A stretch of 44,123 bases of DNA from Paenibacillus sp. PastM-3. GTDB taxonomy: Bacteria; Bacillota; Bacilli; Paenibacillales; Paenibacillaceae. Shown in pieces: positions 33,312 through 41,857 of the stretch. The notes under the pieces were generated by a model. The model worked only from the letters and a program-made list of their open reading frames with translations, had not been told where the DNA came from and ran no database searches. The stretch spans positions 1 through 44,123 of the forward strand of contig NZ_JARXXP010000037.1 in the NCBI RefSeq assembly GCF_029893965.1. The letters run 5' to 3'. Each line of letters opens with the position of its first letter. Positions within the stretch are counted from its first letter, which is position 1. The position numbers were made by a program, and so were the translations under genes.

Positions 33312-35066
33312 GTGCTGAACCGGGGGAGGAGCAGCAGTATTTTCGTCAAATTTTCGGCATCCTTTCTGCTGGTCGGGCTGATTCCGCTGCTGGCGCTCAG
33401 CTTTTTTTCCGTTAAGACCTTTTCCGGTTATGTGGAGCGCTATACGGCCAGCAATCTGCAGCAGATGGTGCTGTATATGGGCTATAATCTGAATTCGGCG
33501 TTTAACCAGTACAATGAAATCTCCAAGCTGATGTACACCGGCCGTTACGACGGATACATCGACAGCTACAGCCGCAACCAGACTGCGAATGTCAATGAGC
33601 TGGGGCAGATTAATGCCATCCCGATTGACAGCTTCCTCAAAACGCTGCTGTTCAGCGATTCCTATATTACCGGTGTGCAGTTTGTAAGGAGTGCGGACGG
33701 CAAGGTATACTCGCAGCAGAAGGAGAACCGCTCGCTGGTGAAGGGCGACTTCGCCCGGCCTGAGTGGCTGGCAGCCATGGCTAAAGATCCGGCCAAAGCA
33801 GCGGTATTTCCGGCACATGCGGATGATTACTTTTTTGATTCACACAAAACCGTGTTTACCATCGGCCGCAACCTGATCGATACCTCGGGCAGAGTGTCCC
33901 GGGAGCCCAAGGTGGTTGGGACCCTTTTCTTAGACATCGACACCTCGCTGTTCCAGCAGTTTATCGGGGAGCTCAGCCTCGGCGCCAAGGATGAGCTGTA
34001 CCTGCTGGACGGCAAGGGCAGGGTGTATTTCAGCAATCAGGATATGACTCCGGGGGCAGTAGTACAGCCCGTGCTGGATGATAAGGAGCGGATCACACTC
34101 AGTCAGGAGATCCCTTTTCTGGACGGGCAGATTATCGCCGGAATCCACCGCGGCAGCCTGTTCGAGCAGCTGCTGTCAGCAAGGATGACCGTATATACCG
34201 CCATCGCAATCTGCGCGGTTGTGATGATTGTAATGGGGGCGTGGTTTTCCCGCCGCCTGGCGGCACCGATCCGGGAGCTGATCAGGCAGATGACGGTGGT
34301 GGAGTCCGGCAACCTTGATACCCAGCTGACAGTGAACAGCAACGATGAGATGGGCAGGCTGGCCCATGGGTTTAACCGGATGGTGGAGCGCCTCAAAATT
34401 CATATCGACGAAGCCTATGTGGCCCAGATCAAGCAGAAGCAGACCGAGCTGAACGCGCTGAAAAGCCAGATCCGGCCGCATTATCTCTACAACACCCTGG
34501 AAGTTATCCGCATGAATGCAGTGGATAAGGAGGCCGGGGAAGTGGCGGATATGATTCTGGCACTCTCGGATCAGCTGAAGTATGTGATTGATTACGGGGA
34601 GGACCGGGTCAGCCTCGGCAGCGAGCTTATGCATCTCCATAATTATTTCTACATTATTTCCGTCCGGTATGAAAACAGGTATACGCTTCAGCAGGAGATT
34701 CCGCAGGATATTGATTTGAACTGGCCGGTACTGAAGCTGTCGCTGCAGCCGGTGGTCGAGAATGCTGTCCAGCATGGTCTGCGCCAGAAGGGCAAAGGAA
34801 CAATAGGCATCACGGTTGAGCGTAGAGGGCAGATAATGGCTGTCACCATTTATGATGACGGCATCGGCATGAGCCGGGAGACACTGGCACAGCTTCACAG
34901 GAATCTGGAAGACCCCGCCGCCCCCAGCAAAAATGTAGGCCTGAAAAATGTCCATGAACGCATCCGTTCCAGCTTCGGGGATGAGTATGGCCTTACCGTC
35001 AGCAGCCGGGAGCATATCGGAACATCCGTTACCCTGCTGTTTCCTGTTATTGAACAAAGATCGTAG
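33312..35066 (+). CDS. YesM-like sensor histidine kinase
   Basis: A 584-residue membrane kinase. Membrane helices lie at about residues 14-36 and 291-315, with an extracellular sensing domain (dCache-like) between them. A HAMP linker (about 315-370) follows. The phosphoacceptor H390 lies in QIRPHYLYNTLEVIRMN, the pattern of LytS/YesM kinases. The ATP-binding region has LQPVVENAVQHGL and DDGIGM with GLKNVHERI. It begins at a GTG behind AGGGGGAG. It is 33 bases after the response-regulator gene, so they form one unit. The signal is presumably an extracellular sugar or a loaded binding protein. Confidence 0.93.
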   Translation: MLNRGRSSSIFVKFSASFLLVGLIPLLALSFFSVKTFSGYVERYTASNLQQMVLYMGYNLNSAFNQYNEISKLMYTGRYDGYIDSYSRNQTANVNELGQINAIPIDSFLKTLLFSDSYITGVQFVRSADGKVYSQQKENRSLVKGDFARPEWLAAMAKDPAKAAVFPAHADDYFFDSHKTVFTIGRNLIDTSGRVSREPKVVGTLFLDIDTSLFQQFIGELSLGAKDELYLLDGKGRVYFSNQDMTPGAVVQPVLDDKERITLSQEIPFLDGQIIAGIHRGSLFEQLLSARMTVYTAIAICAVVMIVMGAWFSRRLAAPIRELIRQMTVVESGNLDTQLTVNSNDEMGRLAHGFNRMVERLKIHIDEAYVAQIKQKQTELNALKSQIRPHYLYNTLEVIRMNAVDKEAGEVADMILALSDQLKYVIDYGEDRVSLGSELMHLHNYFYIISVRYENRYTLQQEIPQDIDLNWPVLKLSLQPVVENAVQHGLRQKGKGTIGITVERRGQIMAVTIYDDGIGMSRETLAQLHRNLEDPAAPSKNVGLKNVHERIRSSFGDEYGLTVSSREHIGTSVTLLFPVIEQRS

Positions 35067-35093
35067 TCTACTGTAAGGGAGCGCAAGCGGGGT

Positions 35094-36410
35094 ATGTACA
35101 AGATTAGCAAAAGACAAACGGCAACGGTTATACTCACCCTCGTAATCCTTGCATCCTGTAGCACGGGCCGCTCCGGGGATGATGGCGGGGGAGAGGAAGA
35201 ATCTCTCCGGCCGGTCACCTTTTCCATTGCCTATGCTGCCGGAGATATGGCGACGACCCAGGCACTGAAGGCGGTTATTGCCGCCTATATGCAGACTCAT
35301 CCCCATGTGACGATCAAGGACGTCAGTGAAATTTCCTCCAGCGCCTATCTGGACTGGCTGAAAATAAAGGATGCCGTCGGCGAGTTTCCCGATCTGCTGG
35401 AGATGCGTGATACAGAGGCTTTCGCCGCTGCAGGCAAAATTGCGCCGCTCCCGCAGGAGCTGGTGGAGCTCCTGGACCATCCTGTACAGGTGTACGGACA
35501 AGTGTGGAACGCTCCGCTGTATGAAACCCCGCCGCAGGGCATCATCTACAGCAAAAAAGCCTATGCGGCAGCCGGAATTACCAGTCTGCCGCAAACCTAT
35601 GATGAGTTTCTGGACGTGCAGGAGAAGCTGAAGGCCTCCGGCATTACACCGCTGGTGGCCGGGGGAAAGGATCTGTTTCACCTGGGGTTCTGGATCAATA
35701 AATTTCTGATCGATAATGTGTATGCTGCTGATCCGGACTGGAACGCACAGAAAACGGCCGGCAAAGCCAGCTTTACCGATGCCAATGTAATCCAGGTAGT
35801 GAGCGACTTCAAACAGCTGTTCACCCGGTATGTTGATCCGGGCTGGCAGAATATCGGCGATAACCAGACTGTATCCTTCCTTGTGTCAGGTAAAGCAGCC
35901 CAGCTCTACTCGGGACCGTGGATGTTCTCGCCGATTGCTGCCGCAGATCCGGCTTTTGAATTCGGCTTCTATGCGGTGCCGGACCGCACCGGGCAGGTGA
36001 AGGTGACCGGTCTTCCTTCGCTCGCCGGCTGGTCCTTCTCGGCGGAAGCCGCCGGTGATCCGGTTAAGGCGGCAGCAATCACAGATTTCCTGCACTTCTT
36101 CTTCAGTCCTGAGCAGTACGGCACCTTTCTGGCGGCGATTAACGGGATTCCCGCCACCACAATCAAACCGGTATATCCAGTAAGTGAACCGATGCAGGAG
36201 GCTCTGCGTATTCTGGACGACCCGCAGACTGTGAAATCAAGGATGATCAACAACTGGTGGGGCGGCAATACCATTCCGCAGCAGTTCCGCAACTGGTACT
36301 ACAAGCTGCTGGAGGAGCTCGTGGTCAGCAATGGAGATGTAAGCAGCGCAATGAAAGAAGCGGACCGGGAATACGACCGGCAGGCGCGGGAAGAGGGCTT
36401 GAAGGAATAG
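35094..36410 (+). CDS. Sugar-binding lipoprotein encoded with the sensor kinase
   Basis: A 438-residue extracellular solute-binding protein of family 1 (MalE-like) with a lipoprotein signal ending in LASC. It is a clear full-length paralogue of the product of 36642-37994; long identical stretches include AYLDWLK, DAVGEFPDL, QGIIYSKKAYA and WNAP. It follows the kinase gene by 27 bases and is closed off by a strong terminator, so it is expressed with the two-component system rather than with the permeases. It may be the ligand-sensing partner of the kinase, or a second receptor for the transporter. Confidence 0.9.
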   Translation: MYKISKRQTATVILTLVILASCSTGRSGDDGGGEEESLRPVTFSIAYAAGDMATTQALKAVIAAYMQTHPHVTIKDVSEISSSAYLDWLKIKDAVGEFPDLLEMRDTEAFAAAGKIAPLPQELVELLDHPVQVYGQVWNAPLYETPPQGIIYSKKAYAAAGITSLPQTYDEFLDVQEKLKASGITPLVAGGKDLFHLGFWINKFLIDNVYAADPDWNAQKTAGKASFTDANVIQVVSDFKQLFTRYVDPGWQNIGDNQTVSFLVSGKAAQLYSGPWMFSPIAAADPAFEFGFYAVPDRTGQVKVTGLPSLAGWSFSAEAAGDPVKAAAITDFLHFFFSPEQYGTFLAAINGIPATTIKPVYPVSEPMQEALRILDDPQTVKSRMINNWWGGNTIPQQFRNWYYKLLEELVVSNGDVSSAMKEADREYDRQAREEGLKE

Positions 36411-36440
36411 CAGAAATTCAGCTGAATAGCGGTCGCGTGA

Positions 36441-36469
36441 GGGAGATCTGCGGATCTCCCTCTTTTTTT
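36441..36469 (+). terminator. Terminator of the two-component/binding-protein operon
   Basis: GGGAGATC, a four-base loop and GATCTCCC, then TCTTTTTTT. A textbook intrinsic terminator separating the sensing unit from the transport unit. Confidence 0.92.
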
Positions 36470-36484
36470 GTCATAGAGATCTAT

Positions 36485-36547
36485 TAAAATTACCGCATAC
36501 AGAGCTTAAAAAACTGCATTCAACCCTTGAGTGCAGAATGCTATCCT
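36485..36547 (+). promoter_or_regulatory. YesN-type activated promoter of the transporter operon
   Basis: TTAAAAAACTGC (36506-36517) is identical to the first repeat before the regulator gene, and GCTTAAAAAACTGC (14 bases) is shared by both. A weaker copy stands 21 bp upstream (36485-36496). One base after the repeat comes TTCAAC (36519-36524), 17 bases, then TATCCT (36542-36547). The spacing from repeat to -10 is the same as at 31554-31616. Confidence 0.65.
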
Positions 36548-36555
36548 GTAATCAC

Positions 36556-36570
36556 AAGGAAACGCTTTCT
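36556..36570 (+). promoter_or_regulatory. Candidate CcpA cre site
   Basis: AAGGAAACGCTTTCT is close to the catabolite-response consensus (TGNAANCGNWNNCW), differing at the first base. It lies just at or after the expected transcription start of the transporter operon, a usual place for carbon catabolite repression. Confidence 0.6.
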
Positions 36571-36641
36571 AAGATGATGCGCACATCGGATACTGTTTCC
36601 CGCTATAATCCATCTTCAGTCACATAGGGGGTCTTGTTCAC

Positions 36642-37994
36642 ATGTATAAGAAATCAGTAACCGGATTGTCCGCAACCCTTCTGGCCGCAACGGCCATTCT
36701 GTCAGCTTGCGGAGGTAACAATAACGCTTCAAATACTGCTAACAACGGAAATAACACAACCGTAACCAATGCACCGGCGGCAACCACCGATACGAAAAAA
36801 GAAGTACAGTTCTCCATCGGCTATGCGTCCGGCGACCCGGCGACCAAAGAGGCGATTGCAGAAACCGTCAAGGCTTTCATGGAAGCCAATCCGAACGTCA
36901 AAATCAAAGACATCAGCGAAACGTCTTCAGCAGCATATTTGGACTGGCTCAAAACGAAAGATGCCGTCGGTGAATTCCCGGATCTCGTTGAAATCCGTGA
37001 CACCCAGGTGTTTGCAGATGCCGGCAAAATCGTCGAGCTGCCTGCCGATCTGGCTGAGCTGTTCGACAATCCGCCGCAGGTAGACGGCAAGGTGTGGAAT
37101 GCGCCGATGTCGGTAAACGTGCCGCAAGGCATTATCTACAGCAAAAAAGCGTATGCGGATGCCGGCATTACCGAGCTTCCCAAAACGTATGACGAGTTTC
37201 TCGCGATCCAGGAGAAGCTGAAAGCCAGCGGCATCACCCCGATTGTTGTCGGCGGCAAGGATATTTTCCATATGGGCTTCTGGGTGAACAAGTTCCTGAT
37301 TGATGATGTGTACTCGAAGGACCCGGACTGGAACTCCAAGCGTACGGCCAAGACCGTCAGCTTCACGGACGCCAATGTTGTACAGGCGATGACAGACTTT
37401 AAAGACCTGTTCACTAACTATGTGGACAAAGGCTGGCTCAGTACCGGGGATAACCAGACGGCTTCCATTCTCGTAGCAGGCAAAGCGGCCCAGCTCTACT
37501 CCGGCACCTGGATGTTTACACAGATTCAGGAGGCAGATCCAAGCTTTGAATTCGGCTTCTATGCCATTCCTGACCGCGAAGGCAAAGTGAACGTAATCGG
37601 TCTTTCGTCGCCGGCCGGCTGGTCGCTCTCTGCTGAAGCTGCCAAGGATGCGGACAAAACAGAGGCAATCAAGGATTTTATCCGCTTCTTCTTTGCACCA
37701 GAGCAATACGCTAAATATCTGGCCAGCATCAACGCCATTCCTTCCACGAAAGAGAAGGTTACTTATGAAACTGGAGAACAGATGCAGGTAGCTCTTGATC
37801 TGATAGCCGACCCGAATGTCACCAAATCGCTGGCAATCAATAACTGGTGGGGTGACAACCTGATTCCTCCGCAGTTCCGCAACTGGTTCTACAAGCTGCT
37901 GCAGGATCTGGTCGTGAAGGACGAGAACGTCAGTGATTACATGAAGCAGGCAGATACCGAATATGACACACAGGTGAAAGCGAACCAGCAATAA
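36642..37994 (+). CDS. Sugar-binding lipoprotein of the ABC importer
   Basis: A 450-residue family 1 solute-binding lipoprotein (lipobox LSAC, then an Asn/Thr-rich tether). It would bind an oligosaccharide outside the cell and deliver it to the two permeases encoded next. It is a paralogue of the product of 35094-36410, with conservation along the whole length and the C-terminal NNWWG...QFRNW motif. It begins a separate operon after a terminator, with its own regulated promoter and cre site and a leader of about 90 bases. Confidence 0.92.
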   Translation: MYKKSVTGLSATLLAATAILSACGGNNNASNTANNGNNTTVTNAPAATTDTKKEVQFSIGYASGDPATKEAIAETVKAFMEANPNVKIKDISETSSAAYLDWLKTKDAVGEFPDLVEIRDTQVFADAGKIVELPADLAELFDNPPQVDGKVWNAPMSVNVPQGIIYSKKAYADAGITELPKTYDEFLAIQEKLKASGITPIVVGGKDIFHMGFWVNKFLIDDVYSKDPDWNSKRTAKTVSFTDANVVQAMTDFKDLFTNYVDKGWLSTGDNQTASILVAGKAAQLYSGTWMFTQIQEADPSFEFGFYAIPDREGKVNVIGLSSPAGWSLSAEAAKDADKTEAIKDFIRFFFAPEQYAKYLASINAIPSTKEKVTYETGEQMQVALDLIADPNVTKSLAINNWWGDNLIPPQFRNWFYKLLQDLVVKDENVSDYMKQADTEYDTQVKANQQ

Positions 37995-38101
37995 GCAGCA
38001 CCGGATTATAAGTAAAAAAAGAAAAGCTGCCCGGGGGAGGGAAGTCCTGCTACTTGAGCAGACCCTCTTGCCGGGGAGCGGCTCCGGGAGGGAGAGCATC
38101 C

Positions 38102-39034
38102 ATGTCTACAGCATTGCAACAGACAGACAAGCCGCTTGCGGCGCTGAAGCCCAAGAAAAAGAAGCGGTGGCAGTCCTATGCGCTGATGTTTATTTTGCCG
38201 TCATTTCTTATCTATACGCTGTTTGTCATTGTACCGACAGCAGGCAGTATTTATCTCAGCTTCACCTCATGGGACGGTATCAGTGAAGACATGCGATATA
38301 TCGGGTTCGCCAATTTCGTGGAAATCTGGCATAGCCCCCGCGTACACAATGCGCTGAAAAATACGCTGGTCATGACCATCAGCCTCGTTGTCCTGGAAAA
38401 TATCGCAGCGATTGCCATGGCAATCCTGGTGGATAAGGTCCGCTGGTTCCGTAATCTGTTCAGAAGCATTTTTTATTTCCCGACACTGCTGAGCGGGATC
38501 GTAATGGGTTTTGTGTGGGCAATGATCCTGAATTATAATTTCGGCGTGTTCAATCAGATTCTTGATGCGGTCGGACTGGGCAGCTGGGTCGTTGACTGGC
38601 TGGGCAATCCGAAATACGCCATGCTTTCGATTATTCTGTCTACAGTCTGGAAAGGCGCGGGTTATTACATGATTATCTATCTGGCCGGGCTGCAGGGCAT
38701 TCCGCCTGAGCTGAATGAAGCGGCCAGCATTGACGGGGCGAACGGCTTCCAGCAGTTCCGGCACATTACCTTCCCGCTGCTGGCCGGTTCAATGACGGTA
38801 TGTATGGTACTGTCGATGATCAGCGCGCTGAAGATTTTTGACCAGATTGCGGTCATGACGGATGGAGGCCCGGGCTTTGAGACCGAGACATTGACCTATA
38901 TTATTTATAAAGTCGGCTTTGGCGAGCTGCGGCAGGGCTTTGGTACGGCGCTGGCCATGGTGCTGTTCCTGATTATTATGCTAATCACGGTCATTCAAGT
39001 GAAATTCCTCCGGAAACGGGAGGTGCAGATGTAG
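38102..39034 (+). CDS. ABC sugar permease, MalF/UgpA type
   Basis: A 310-residue membrane protein with six predicted helices after a basic N-terminus (KPKKKKRWQSY). The EAA-type coupling loop ELNEAASIDGANGFQQFRHITFPLL is at about residues 205-229. It forms a heterodimer channel with the next permease. I chose the ATG at 38102 with GGAGGGAG upstream; the longer frame has no ribosome site. The gene follows the binding-protein gene by about 107 bases. Confidence 0.93.
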   Translation: MSTALQQTDKPLAALKPKKKKRWQSYALMFILPSFLIYTLFVIVPTAGSIYLSFTSWDGISEDMRYIGFANFVEIWHSPRVHNALKNTLVMTISLVVLENIAAIAMAILVDKVRWFRNLFRSIFYFPTLLSGIVMGFVWAMILNYNFGVFNQILDAVGLGSWVVDWLGNPKYAMLSIILSTVWKGAGYYMIIYLAGLQGIPPELNEAASIDGANGFQQFRHITFPLLAGSMTVCMVLSMISALKIFDQIAVMTDGGPGFETETLTYIIYKVGFGELRQGFGTALAMVLFLIIMLITVIQVKFLRKREVQM

Positions 39035-39035
39035 C

Positions 39036-39872
39036 ATGACTCTTCAGACGAAAAAAAGAATTGCTGAAATCCTGATGTTTATAGTCACGCTGATGCTGGC
39101 TGTCATTTTCTTTTTCCCGATTTTCTTCAATCTGATGTCGGCCTTCAAAAGCAACGCCGAAATCATGCGGGACGCGATTGCCTTTCCCAAAGGGCTTTAC
39201 CTGGAAAGCTTCAAATATCTGCTGACCGAGACGGACTTTCCGCGCGCCATTCTGAACAGCCTGATTCTGACCCTGGTGTCAATCGTGGCCCAGGTGCTGA
39301 TTATTCCGATGGCCGGCTATGCGATTGAGCGGCGTAACGCCCGCTGGACCAGGTTCATGTTCCTGTATTTCCTGGCCGGGATGATGATTCCGTTCCAGGC
39401 TTACATGATTCCACTGTTCAAGGAGCTGAGAATGTTCGGCTTGTACGGCAGTCTGGCCGGTCCGATTCTGGTCTATGTCGCCGGTGCTGTCGGCTTTGGC
39501 TGCCTGCTCTACACCAGCTTCGTTAAAGGCATTCCGCAGGAAATTGAAGAGGCGGCGGAAATTGACGGCTGCTCGCGCTACGGAATCTTCTGGCGGATCG
39601 TGTTCCCGCTGATGGGTCCGGTTACGGCCAGTATGGTGGTGCTGAACGGGCTGGGGATCTGGAATGACTTCCTGATGCCGATGCTGGTGCTGCCTTCAGG
39701 CGAGCCGAAGACGATGGTGGTGGAAATATACCGCTATATAGGAGAGTTCTCCTCACGCTGGGATATGATCTTTGCCGGAACGGCGATGTCGGTTGTGCCG
39801 GTGCTGATTGTGTTCGTCGCCCTGCAGAAATATTTCGTGAAGGGCATTGCGGCGGGAGCTACAAAGGGTTAA
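39036..39872 (+). CDS. ABC sugar permease, MalG/UgpE type
   Basis: A 278-residue membrane protein with six helices and the coupling loop EIEEAAEIDGCSRYGIFWRIVFPLM (about residues 168-192). It starts one base after the stop codon of its partner permease, so the two are made in step. No ATPase gene follows; CUT1 importers of Firmicutes often use a shared MsmX-type ATPase encoded elsewhere. Confidence 0.94.
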   Translation: MTLQTKKRIAEILMFIVTLMLAVIFFFPIFFNLMSAFKSNAEIMRDAIAFPKGLYLESFKYLLTETDFPRAILNSLILTLVSIVAQVLIIPMAGYAIERRNARWTRFMFLYFLAGMMIPFQAYMIPLFKELRMFGLYGSLAGPILVYVAGAVGFGCLLYTSFVKGIPQEIEEAAEIDGCSRYGIFWRIVFPLMGPVTASMVVLNGLGIWNDFLMPMLVLPSGEPKTMVVEIYRYIGEFSSRWDMIFAGTAMSVVPVLIVFVALQKYFVKGIAAGATKG

Positions 39873-39946
39873 AAGTGTTCAGGGAACGTTCTTTATGAGG
39901 TTTGCCGCAGATATATGCAGAAAGACAAGAAATATAGTTCCACAAG

Positions 39947-39977
39947 AGCCCGCGCCCAGCGCGGGTTTTCTGTTTTA
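39947..39977 (+). terminator. Terminator of the transporter operon
   Basis: AGCCCGCG, a five-base loop and CGCGGGTT, then TTCTGTTTT. Confidence 0.85.
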
Positions 39978-40038
39978 AGCCGAAAATGGACAAGTATAAA
40001 AAGGATTAAAATGTATCCGATTTATCCTAAGCAATAAC

Positions 40039-41295
40039 TCAGCAAGTACAGATGTTCGAAATGGGGTCGAGCGCTTCAACCGATTTTCCGTATTTGCAGA
40101 TGGCGCTGCAGTCGTTTCGTAAATCCGAAAATCGAATGTATGAGATAGGGCCACACTGCGTTCGCTGCAAAGAAGGACGGAGCAGTTGTGCACGCACTTC
40201 TTTTTCCCGTTTATCCGGGCAAATCAGATACAGCCTGGACGTTGCATTTCCTATGGATAATGATAAATCATGCAGTCTGAGAATTCCGGAGTAGATGGAG
40301 GTGCTCTTCTCAACTTCAAACCCCGAAACAATCTCATTACGTTCATTGAGCCAAAGAACATCGATAAAAGCGATCGTATCCGTAACAGATTTAGGGAGAT
40401 CCATGGCTGGAAAAGCAGACAGGGAATACCGCCCTAAAGTCTCGTCCTGCCACTGTCTCTGATGATCGTTCTGGGCGATCCAGACGTTGTACCCAAAGGA
40501 CCGTCCCAGTCTCGCCAAATACAGCTGCATTTCGGAATGTTCACTTTCTTCGTTAGTATCATTCAGCACCTCCAGATGCCGCTTATACCGCCCCTTTTCC
40601 CGTTTCTTATCCTCCTCTTGAAGAAACGCCTCAGCATTCCCGCTAACAATCAGGCGCCCGGAGCCTATTTCAAACAATAAGCCGGAAATGGCGCCCAGGT
40701 CCTTGGATAAGGATGAGCGGTAAGCCGTGTTGATGTCCAGCAATGTCTCGCGCATCTCCAAGTAAGCCGGCCAGGAGCCGAGCTTTATCTTACGATCCAG
40801 CAGGGAGTTAAACCCATTCACGATAGCTGTGTTGAACGGGGGGAAAAGTGTAGGATGCAAAAAATACAAGATATTAGCTACTGCAGGACCAAGGCCTTTG
40901 ATATGGTATTGATCCAGTTTTACGATCTCAGTCAATATTTGCTTTTCATCAGAGGCCTGTAGCACGGCCTTCAAAAATCGGCCAAAAGCCAGCTGGTTCT
41001 CTTCATTTTCATAAATGTCGGGTATGCGCAGTTTAGGTTTCCAGTAAAACGCATGTGCAGCACCTTCAAAAACTTGTTTTTGTTCACAAATCGCCGCAAG
41101 AACATCCTCCAGTGGTGAGCCCTTAAAGTCGTTTCCAAAAACCTGTGTCTCTATTGCTTTTATAACATCGTTCACACCGGTTTTAATGGTCCGAAAAGCC
41201 TTTAACCGATCGCTGTTGTTTAAAAACCAGGTGTGATATACCGATTCCAGATCAGATTTATAATCCAGAATAAGCTGCTGTATCTCTCGGTTCAT
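40039..41295 (-). CDS. Orphan two-domain protein with PD-(D/E)xK nuclease-like C-terminus
   Basis: A 418-residue cytoplasmic protein with no name I recognise. The N-terminal part (about 1-215) is helical and holds HIKGLGPAVANILYFLHPTLFP (about residues 132-153), similar to a helix-hairpin-helix DNA-binding turn. After a charged linker (about 225-250), the C-terminal part reads SEMQLYLARLGRSFGYNVW, FIDVLWL with D312 and FEVEKSTSIYSG with E327 and E329. D-x14-E-x-E is the BamHI-like form of the PD-(D/E)xK site. No methylase or partner gene is adjacent, so it is a stand-alone nuclease candidate, perhaps in defence or repair. A GGCGATCTCG ribosome region is weak. Confidence 0.72.
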   Translation of the reverse strand: MNREIQQLILDYKSDLESVYHTWFLNNSDRLKAFRTIKTGVNDVIKAIETQVFGNDFKGSPLEDVLAAICEQKQVFEGAAHAFYWKPKLRIPDIYENEENQLAFGRFLKAVLQASDEKQILTEIVKLDQYHIKGLGPAVANILYFLHPTLFPPFNTAIVNGFNSLLDRKIKLGSWPAYLEMRETLLDINTAYRSSLSKDLGAISGLLFEIGSGRLIVSGNAEAFLQEEDKKREKGRYKRHLEVLNDTNEESEHSEMQLYLARLGRSFGYNVWIAQNDHQRQWQDETLGRYSLSAFPAMDLPKSVTDTIAFIDVLWLNERNEIVSGFEVEKSTSIYSGILRLHDLSLSIGNATSRLYLICPDKREKEVRAQLLRPSLQRTQCGPISYIRFSDLRNDCSAICKYGKSVEALDPISNICTC

Positions 41296-41398
41296 GTCGA
41301 GATCGCCTCCATACTTAAATCATATCTTGGATTATAATGTCGATTTAACAGAGTTGCTGTGCGATTTGTTCGTTTGATGTGACCCTCCTCTTGGACGA

Positions 41399-41736
41399 AT
41401 GGATGGAAGAGCAGGAAACCTCCAGCCACAGCGCCACGGTTCTTCATCTCAAGCGATGAGCGAAGAAGAGATGATGGCCACGATGTATAACATTTATACG
41501 GTTAATGGGAAACCGGGTTCCTTAATCGATCCCTTGACGGCCAGTGTCTTGGGATACGATTCGCTTACGTTTGATAAATGCCGGATATCGCTCGCACGGC
41601 TCTTCAGGTCAAGACGGGGGAGTATGTCCAATTGACGCTTCAAAATGACGATACAGTAGACCATCCCATTCATATCCATGGTCATTTTGCCCAAGTGATC
41701 GAGCGAAATGGGGAACTGGTAAATACTCACCCATAA
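41399..41736 (+). pseudogene. Multicopper oxidase remnant
   Basis: Three frames give pieces of one protein. The first reads SEEEMMATMYNIYTVNGKPG, the second DTIRLRLINAGYRSHG, the third QVKTGEYVQLTLQNDDTVDHPIHIHGHF. These are parts of CopA-like multicopper oxidases, and HPIHIHGH is a copper-ligand motif. A central section and both ends are missing, so the gene is dead. Two frameshifts or small deletions are needed. Confidence 0.8.
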
Positions 41737-41743
41737 AAAGTAA

Positions 41744-41782
41744 AGAGGGTGCAAGAACTTTAATTAAGTTCTTCCACCCTCT
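41744..41782. terminator. Hairpin after the oxidase remnant
   Basis: AGAGGGTGCAAGAACTT pairs with AAGTTCTTCCACCCTCT with one mismatch. No strong T-run follows, so it may be a terminator kept from the former gene. Confidence 0.65.
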
Positions 41783-41857
41783 GCTTCATTCACTCTTTAA
41801 AAAGAACCCCACTAATTTGGCATGATACGGATCAGTGATTGGATTGTCAACAGTAAA

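Noticed and set aside
34176..35681. 501-codon minus-strand ORF over the kinase and binding-protein genes
   Set aside because: Shadow frame in GC-rich DNA; it crosses two real genes and has unlikely composition.
36927..38099. 390-codon minus-strand ORF over the second binding-protein gene
   Set aside because: Antisense to a certain gene and without start signals or known motifs.
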